Of a DNA stretch of 11,085 nucleotides, positions 5,714 to 11,085 are shown piece by piece. Source of the stretch: Pseudomonadota bacterium (GTDB taxonomy: Bacteria > Pseudomonadota > Alphaproteobacteria > UBA8366 > GCA-2717185). The first letter of the stretch is position 1; every line of letters begins with the position of its first letter. Under the pieces are notes generated by a model that was not told where the DNA came from, made no database searches, and was given only the letters and a program-made list of their open reading frames with translations. The DNA is taken from the NCBI GenBank assembly GCA_027619655.1, contig JAQCHR010000071.1:1-11085 (forward strand), given 5' to 3'. A program made the translations under genes and the position numbers.

Positions 5714-6716
5714 GGCCTGCCTTTCTTCCCGAAAGCGCAAAATAGGCAAGCCATGCCAGCAGGACGCCGCCGCCGATGCCGTAGCGGTAAATACCGTCGG
5801 TAACGATCTGGCGGGCGAAACCTTCGAGCAGCGCCGCCACGAAAAACAGCCCGACGGCGCCGATGGCGATCACGGCCGCCATGCGGCCCTTTTCTCCCAG
5901 GTTGTGCAGCCGGCTGTAGCGGTCCGGAAAGGCAAGGGCGCCACCCAGCACCAGCCCCGCGCCACCGCATAATGCCAGCGCCAGCAATTCCGTCGTGCCA
6001 TGGATCATCAGCCAGGCCCAGAGGTCCCAGGAGAGCCCGCGCGACGCATAAAGCGCGGCGAACGCGCCCAGAGTCAGCCCGTTCACGAACAGCAGCAGTA
6101 CCGTGGGTACCCCGAAGGCGAATCCGAGTGCGAAGCTGAGCAAGCCGATCTTGGCGTTATGGCTGAACAGGAAGCTGGCGAACAGATTGAGGCTGTCGAT
6201 GGCGGTATCGTCCGAATCGTACAGGGCAGCGCGAAGCGTTTCGGTTTCCGCCGTGGGGGACCGGGACCCGGCCATCGAGTCCGATACGAAACTGTAATAC
6301 CAGTCTGGGCTGTTCATCGTCAGCACGAAGCCAACGACAGCGCCGAAAGCCAGCACCGCGAAGGCGGCGGCGATAAACCAGCGCGCGGCGCGGACGGCTG
6401 CGGGAAAGTCGTGCACCGCAAACCGGCGGATTCCCGCGCCGAGCGACTCACGCCCGCCATAGACGCAGAAATAGGCGCGCACCGAGAGGCTTTCGAGATA
6501 GGCGACGACATTCCGGTCCAGCGAGATACTGCGCGCAACCGACAGCGAGGATATGACCGAACGGTACAGTTCCGGCAGCCTTCGCAACTCCTGTGCGGAT
6601 AAGTTTGCCAGCCCCGAGCGCTGCACCCGCTGCACCAGGCTGTCGAGATCGCGCCAGCCATCCTCGCGTTCGCGGCGGAAATTGTAGCTCCGGAGATGGG
6701 CTTCGGGTTCTGCCAT
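5700..6716 (-). CDS. SpoIIM-family (DUF95) integral membrane protein
   Basis: The product has 338 residues. The N-terminal 110 residues are soluble, charged and helical. Several membrane helices follow, at about 113-133, 190-211, 213-224, 235-261, 279-297 and 312-329. The family signature is clear: SHNAKIGLLSFALGFAFGVPT at 185-205, in which the HNA and G-x-P-T elements are typical, then NGLTLGAF at 212-219 and HGTTELLAL at 239-247. SpoIIM is needed for engulfment in endospore formers, but the family is widespread in bacteria that never sporulate, so the name does not imply sporulation here. The gene starts 1 nt after the DUF58 gene ends and overlaps the RDD gene by 14 nt. SpoIIM and RDD genes commonly sit together beside moxR and DUF58 genes, which suggests a shared membrane complex or substrate (inference). 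Confidence 0.9.
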   Translation of the reverse strand: MAEPEAHLRSYNFRREREDGWRDLDSLVQRVQRSGLANLSAQELRRLPELYRSVISSLSVARSISLDRNVVAYLESLSVRAYFCVYGGRESLGAGIRRFAVHDFPAAVRAARWFIAAAFAVLAFGAVVGFVLTMNSPDWYYSFVSDSMAGSRSPTAETETLRAALYDSDDTAIDSLNLFASFLFSHNAKIGLLSFALGFAFGVPTVLLLFVNGLTLGAFAALYASRGLSWDLWAWLMIHGTTELLALALCGGAGLVLGGALAFPDRYSRLHNLGEKGRMAAVIAIGAVGLFFVAALLEGFARQIVTDGIYRYGIGGGVLLAWLAYFALSGRKAGHGRD

Positions 6717-6717
6717 G

Positions 6718-8027
6718 TCAGATCAGTTCCAACTGCTTGATATGGATATACCGGTTTAGCAGTTCCGCGCCGACCGCATGGCTAGGGGCGTCGATACAGT
6801 GGATCCCCATGCGGCGCAGCCGTTCGAACACGGTGCGCCGCTCCCGCAGGAATCCGTCGGCGACCACCAGGCGATTGACGTCTTTCAGGGTCCGCAGGCT
6901 CCTTTCCGGCGGCGAATGCAGCCGGGGGTCGTGCATCGAGACAAAGATGACAAGGTGCCGGGCGGCCAGCCGTTGCAGGTTCTCGACCATCAGTTCCGCG
7001 GTCACCGTATCGACGAATTCGGTCTGCAGGATGATGAGCGAACGCCGTTTCAGCCGCGTCATCAGTTCCATCAGCCCGCGGGTGAAGTTCGTCTCTTCCT
7101 GGTGGTATTCGATCTCCGATGTCAGGCGCATCAGGCGGGAGAATTCGTGGATGCCGCCGAAGGGTTCCGCGGAGACGCGGGTCTGTGCGTCGAACCCGAA
7201 GACGCCGATGCGGTCGCCGTGCCGCAGCGATGCATGGCCGAGCAGCAGCCCGGCATTGATGGCGTGGTCGATGCGTGGAATGCCGTGCAGCGGTGTGCTC
7301 ATCAGGTGTCCGGTATCGAAGGCCAGGATGACCTGATGGTTCCGTTCGGTCCGGAATTCCTTGCAGACCAGCTTGTGGTGCCGCGCCGAATGTTTCCAGT
7401 CGATCGACCGGTGATCCAGCCCCGGCATGTAGTCGCGCAGGGCGTCGAATTCCGTTCCCTCGCCGGACTGGCGTTGTATCTTGACCCCGAATGCAGCGTC
7501 CCGCACAGAAAGCGACAGGGCGGCGCTGCGGACCGCGCGGATATTCGGAACGATCGGAACGGAGACACCGGTATTGCGAATGTGGCGCCGCTCGACCAGC
7601 CCCAGGGGGCCGTGCCAGCGCAGCCATAGCCTATGAATGACCGCCTGACCGCGGCGGTTAGGAATCAGTGGAATTCGTATGTCGAACCGTTCGCCGGGGA
7701 TTATTCGGCATAGCTGATGCGGCGGCGGTTCGAGCGTATCACCGGTATCGCAGGCCAGGGTCATCATCGTCGGGTGACGCAGCGCCGCGCCGGACAGCGT
7801 GACCGTTATGGCGTCACGGTCGCCGACATAGAGCATTGGCGGAATCTGTAAGTCGATGGCGAATGCGCCGATCCGCGGCGTGAGGACAGCGTCGCCTGTG
7901 GTAATGGCGGCGGCGAAGGTGAGGTACCCGAAGGCCAGCGGCCATAATGTCTCGTCGGCGAGAATCAGCGCAAATCCCAACGGGATGCCCGCCGCAAAGA
8001 CAATGAAGGCGCGGAGCGTCGGCTGCA

Positions 8028-8028
<1 letters not shown>
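6718..8028 (-). CDS. DUF58-domain protein, vWA-like partner of MoxR
   Basis: The product has 436 residues. Two hydrophobic segments near the N-terminus (about 5-24 and 29-47) anchor it in the membrane. A beta-rich region follows at about 55-160, then the DUF58 signature GEGTEFDALRDYMPG at 189-203 with DHRSIDWKHSARH at 205-217. The C-terminal half is von Willebrand A-like: VILAFDTGHLM at 233-243 sits where the metal site (DxSxS) would be, but reads D-T-G-H-L, so the classical MIDAS serines are missing. DUF58 proteins accompany MoxR ATPases in many bacteria and probably act as adaptor or substrate-recognition partners. The start ATG shares one base with the moxR stop (TGATG), so translation is probably coupled. 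The family call is firm; the molecular role is not established. Confidence 0.92.
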
Positions 8029-8964
<936 letters not shown>

Positions 8965-8984
<20 letters not shown>

Positions 8985-10230
8985 GTATCATCTCCTGTTT
9001 CCAGTCGTGTAAGCGCTGAATTGCCTGCAGCAATCGGGGGCCGCCGGGTGGGAAGGCCGATGCGGCCGTTTCCGCGTCGCGGTACAGGGTTTCGAAGGAT
9101 GGTTCAATCCGACGCGCCGCGCCGAGCCGGTCGATCCACCCGATTTGTTGCACCGGTGTCAAATTGCGCGGCGCATGGAACTGCTGCGCCAGTTCACGGA
9201 TCACGATCCCGGGATACGCGCGTGCTACTTCCTGTTCGTGGCCGGCCTGCTGCAGCAGGTCGATTGCGTTTTCGATGAGATCCGACTCCGCTGCGGCGCC
9301 CGGTTGCGGGGCCGGTAACGCCGCCCCGAAACGGCTGGATGCCGCCCAGACCAGAACGCCCAGCGCGGCCAGCGCAATGGCGGTCGCCGCCAGGAAGGGC
9401 AGGCTGAACAATGTCCGCCACAGGCTTGGGCTGCGGAAAAATCCGTGGACGACTTCGTCGACAATGACCGTTCCGTCGCCGGGGCGCATCAGTTCGACCA
9501 GATCCAGCACCAGTGCGGCATTGTCGCCGCGGCCGATCCCCGCGTTGGACAGCAGGTCCGGGTCGGATATGACGAAAAGCGTCTTGCCTCCCACCGTAAT
9601 GGCGCCGACGAGGATTCCCGCCCAGGCGGAAACGATGGGCTCGATGGCCGTTGACCGGATCAACTGCAGGCCTTCGATCTCCGGGACCGCCCGGCCGCGG
9701 ATGCGGTCCGTCAGGGTTTCGTCTGCGGTCCGCCCGGCATTGTACCGCCGGACCGCAGCGGCGGATGTTTCGTTCCAGCCGATATCCACCGGTTCGCGGA
9801 TCACCAATGCGTTGCGATCGAGTTGCCGGATCACCCGCTCGACCGTTTCTAGGGGCTGAAAGGCGAGATCGCGGACCCAACCCGGATGGGCGGGGTCCGC
9901 GTCCGCCGCCCATTTGGGCAGAATCAGCAGAGTCCGCTCGCAAAGCGCGTAGCTGCCTGGCTGCAGGCCCGGTTCCGCGAGAACCAGCAAGGCTTTCCTG
10001 CCGGCTTTCTCCGCTGAATTGTTGCGGCTCACGATCGTGGGAATCCCGCGCCGTTGCAGGAGTTCCAGGAATGCACGGTGTCCGACGGCGGACGTCGAAT
10101 ACACGTTGGTGCCGCTTGTGCCCGGCTGGTCGTTGGCAATGGCGAAATAGGCCGCGCCCGCAAAGGCCAGGACACCGCAGATGATCAGCACGGCGACGGT
10201 GCGTGGGGAAAATACCGGCTCCATGGCCAT
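8965..10230 (-). CDS. DUF4350-domain membrane protein
   Basis: The product has 421 residues. One membrane helix lies at about 11-31 and a second at about 275-297. The region between them is probably periplasmic and carries the domain hallmarks: an early conserved stretch NVYSTSAVGHRAFLELLQRRG at 42-62, SDPDLLSNAGIGRGDNA at 222-238, and VDEVVHGF at 257-264. A cytoplasmic tail of about 120 residues follows. The fold resembles a glutamine amidotransferase-like or GldG-like Rossmann domain in related families, but I see no catalytic triad, so an enzymatic role is not supported. I chose the ATG at 10230 because it shares one base with the preceding stop (TGATG); an upstream in-frame ATG at 10281 would overlap that gene by 52 nt. 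Proteins of this type regularly accompany DUF4129, MoxR and DUF58 genes. Confidence 0.87.
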
Positions 10231-11009
10231 CAGCGTCCCGTGGCCTGGCGCAATGTGGAATTCCGGTAGCCTTCGAGGCATTGTTCGAAGGTATCCCGGT
10301 CGATTTCCATGCCGCCAAAACGGGTGCGTTCGACCCAGCCGACGATGAAGGCCAGACTCGCGCTGGCGGATTGCGGCAGGGATACCGCCGCAACGATCTC
10401 CCGGCTCGTCAGCGCGGGTTGGACGGCAGTTCGCTGCTTTTCCCGGATATCCTCGATAAACAACAGCAGCAGCAGGTGAACGGCGTCCGCCAGCGCGCCG
10501 TCGCGGGCCAGTTGCTCCACATCCGCCAGCCGCGAAGCCGGCGTCGCGGTTTCTTCCGCAACCGGGGCCTGTTCTTCAGGGGCGGGTGGCTTCCGGTCGC
10601 GCCGGACCTTCCGCACCAGGAGATAGGCGAGATACAGGACACCCGCCGCGATCAGAATCCAGGCGACGAATCGAAACATGTCGAATAGCGGCAGCAGCGG
10701 TCCGGCCTTTTCAGTTTCAAACTGAAAATCGGGCGCTACGGGTTCCGGCGTTACGGGGCGGCTTTCCGCCAGTTGCGGCGCCGGGGTAACCGGAAACTGG
10801 CGCTGGTAATCCCGGCCCGACAGGACGGCCTCGATATCCTGCCTTGCGGCCGGGGCGCTCCCGGGCGCTTCCATCGTCTGCGCATGCCCGTTGCTGCCAG
10901 CGAAAATCAACAGCAGGGTCAGGATAACGATTGCACGGGGTGGCGGCGTGCGCGGCCGGATACCCGGGTCGAGCCTTATTCTCCTGCTCGCTGCACGATA
11001 TTCTGCCAT
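10230..11009 (-). CDS. DUF4129-type membrane protein, first gene of the MoxR operon
   Basis: The product has 259 residues from this start. A basic N-terminal stretch precedes a hydrophobic segment at about 25-38 ending near GSNGHAQ, which looks like a signal peptide or anchor with a possible cleavage site after HA. A Pro-rich, probably periplasmic linker follows, then a membrane helix at about 112-132. The cytoplasmic tail holds a DUF4129-like helical domain at about 165-250, with LTSREIVAAV at 200-209 and VERTRFGGMEIDRDTFEQC at 226-244. In larger relatives this domain ends transglutaminase-like proteins; that enzyme domain is absent here. I chose 11009 because AGGG lies 8 nt upstream. An in-frame ATG at 11036 lacks a clear ribosome binding site but cannot be excluded. 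Confidence 0.85.
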   Translation of the reverse strand: MAEYRAASRRIRLDPGIRPRTPPPRAIVILTLLLIFAGSNGHAQTMEAPGSAPAARQDIEAVLSGRDYQRQFPVTPAPQLAESRPVTPEPVAPDFQFETEKAGPLLPLFDMFRFVAWILIAAGVLYLAYLLVRKVRRDRKPPAPEEQAPVAEETATPASRLADVEQLARDGALADAVHLLLLLFIEDIREKQRTAVQPALTSREIVAAVSLPQSASASLAFIVGWVERTRFGGMEIDRDTFEQCLEGYRNSTLRQATGR

Positions 11010-11077
11010 TTCCACGACCCTGACATGCCTGTGCATTGCTGTACCGTTTTTCCGGTCATTGCCGCGGCACCGGTTTT

Positions 11078-11083
11078 TTTATA
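11078..11083 (-). promoter_or_regulatory. Possible -10 element for the MoxR operon (window edge)
   Basis: The minus strand reads TATAAA at 11083-11078, followed by an A-run and then about 60 nt to the chosen start of the first operon gene. The matching -35 element would lie beyond the window, so this cannot be verified. It is the only promoter-like sequence I see before the operon. Confidence 0.25.
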
Positions 11084-11085
11084 CA

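Noticed and set aside
5700..6716. Sporulation function suggested by the SpoIIM family name
   Set aside because: The family is widespread in non-sporulating bacteria, and nothing else here points to endospore formation.
11052..11080. CCGGT/ACCGG stem followed by seven T on the plus strand, resembling a terminator
   Set aside because: The stem is only 5 bp with a 12-nt loop, and no plus-strand gene ends here. The T-run equally serves as the A-run after the minus-strand TATAAA.

Overview
The window is GC-rich chromosomal DNA with short intergenic gaps. It most likely comes from an alphaproteobacterium, perhaps of the Rhodospirillales type. The support is the style of the FtsL and FtsI sequences, the order mraZ-rsmH-ftsL-ftsI, and the gene families in the second operon. 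The genus cannot be read from the sequence. I see no transposase, integrase, phage gene, CRISPR array, tRNA or rRNA.

Positions 1-3503 (minus strand) hold the start of the division and cell wall (dcw) cluster: mraZ, rsmH (mraW), ftsL and ftsI, the last cut by the left window edge. Every junction overlaps (4, 4 and 1 nt), so the genes are read as one translationally coupled unit. MraZ is the cluster's own regulator, RsmH methylates 16S rRNA, FtsL is a divisome scaffold, and FtsI is the septal peptidoglycan transpeptidase.

Positions 3504-4005 are a divergent intergenic region of about 500 nt whose middle is clearly more AT-rich than the genes. It holds a candidate mraZ promoter overlapped by ATGG-type repeats at exact 10-bp steps (a probable MraZ operator). 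It also has a 7-bp inverted repeat around a TATAAT box, three GTTC words at exact 11-bp steps, and a 17-19 nt imperfect direct repeat. A plus-strand gene for a six-helix membrane protein of unknown function follows (4006-4791).

Positions 4826-11009 (minus strand) hold a tightly packed six-gene operon, convergent with the membrane protein gene. In order of transcription it encodes a DUF4129-type membrane protein, a DUF4350 protein, a MoxR AAA+ ATPase, a DUF58 (vWA-like) protein, a SpoIIM-family membrane protein and an RDD-family membrane protein. Five junctions overlap or are 1 nt apart. The likely theme is an AAA+ chaperone working with a vWA-like partner on membrane or envelope proteins, but the substrate is unknown. 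This conserved yet uncharacterised set, and the repeat-rich region upstream of mraZ, are the parts most worth a second look.
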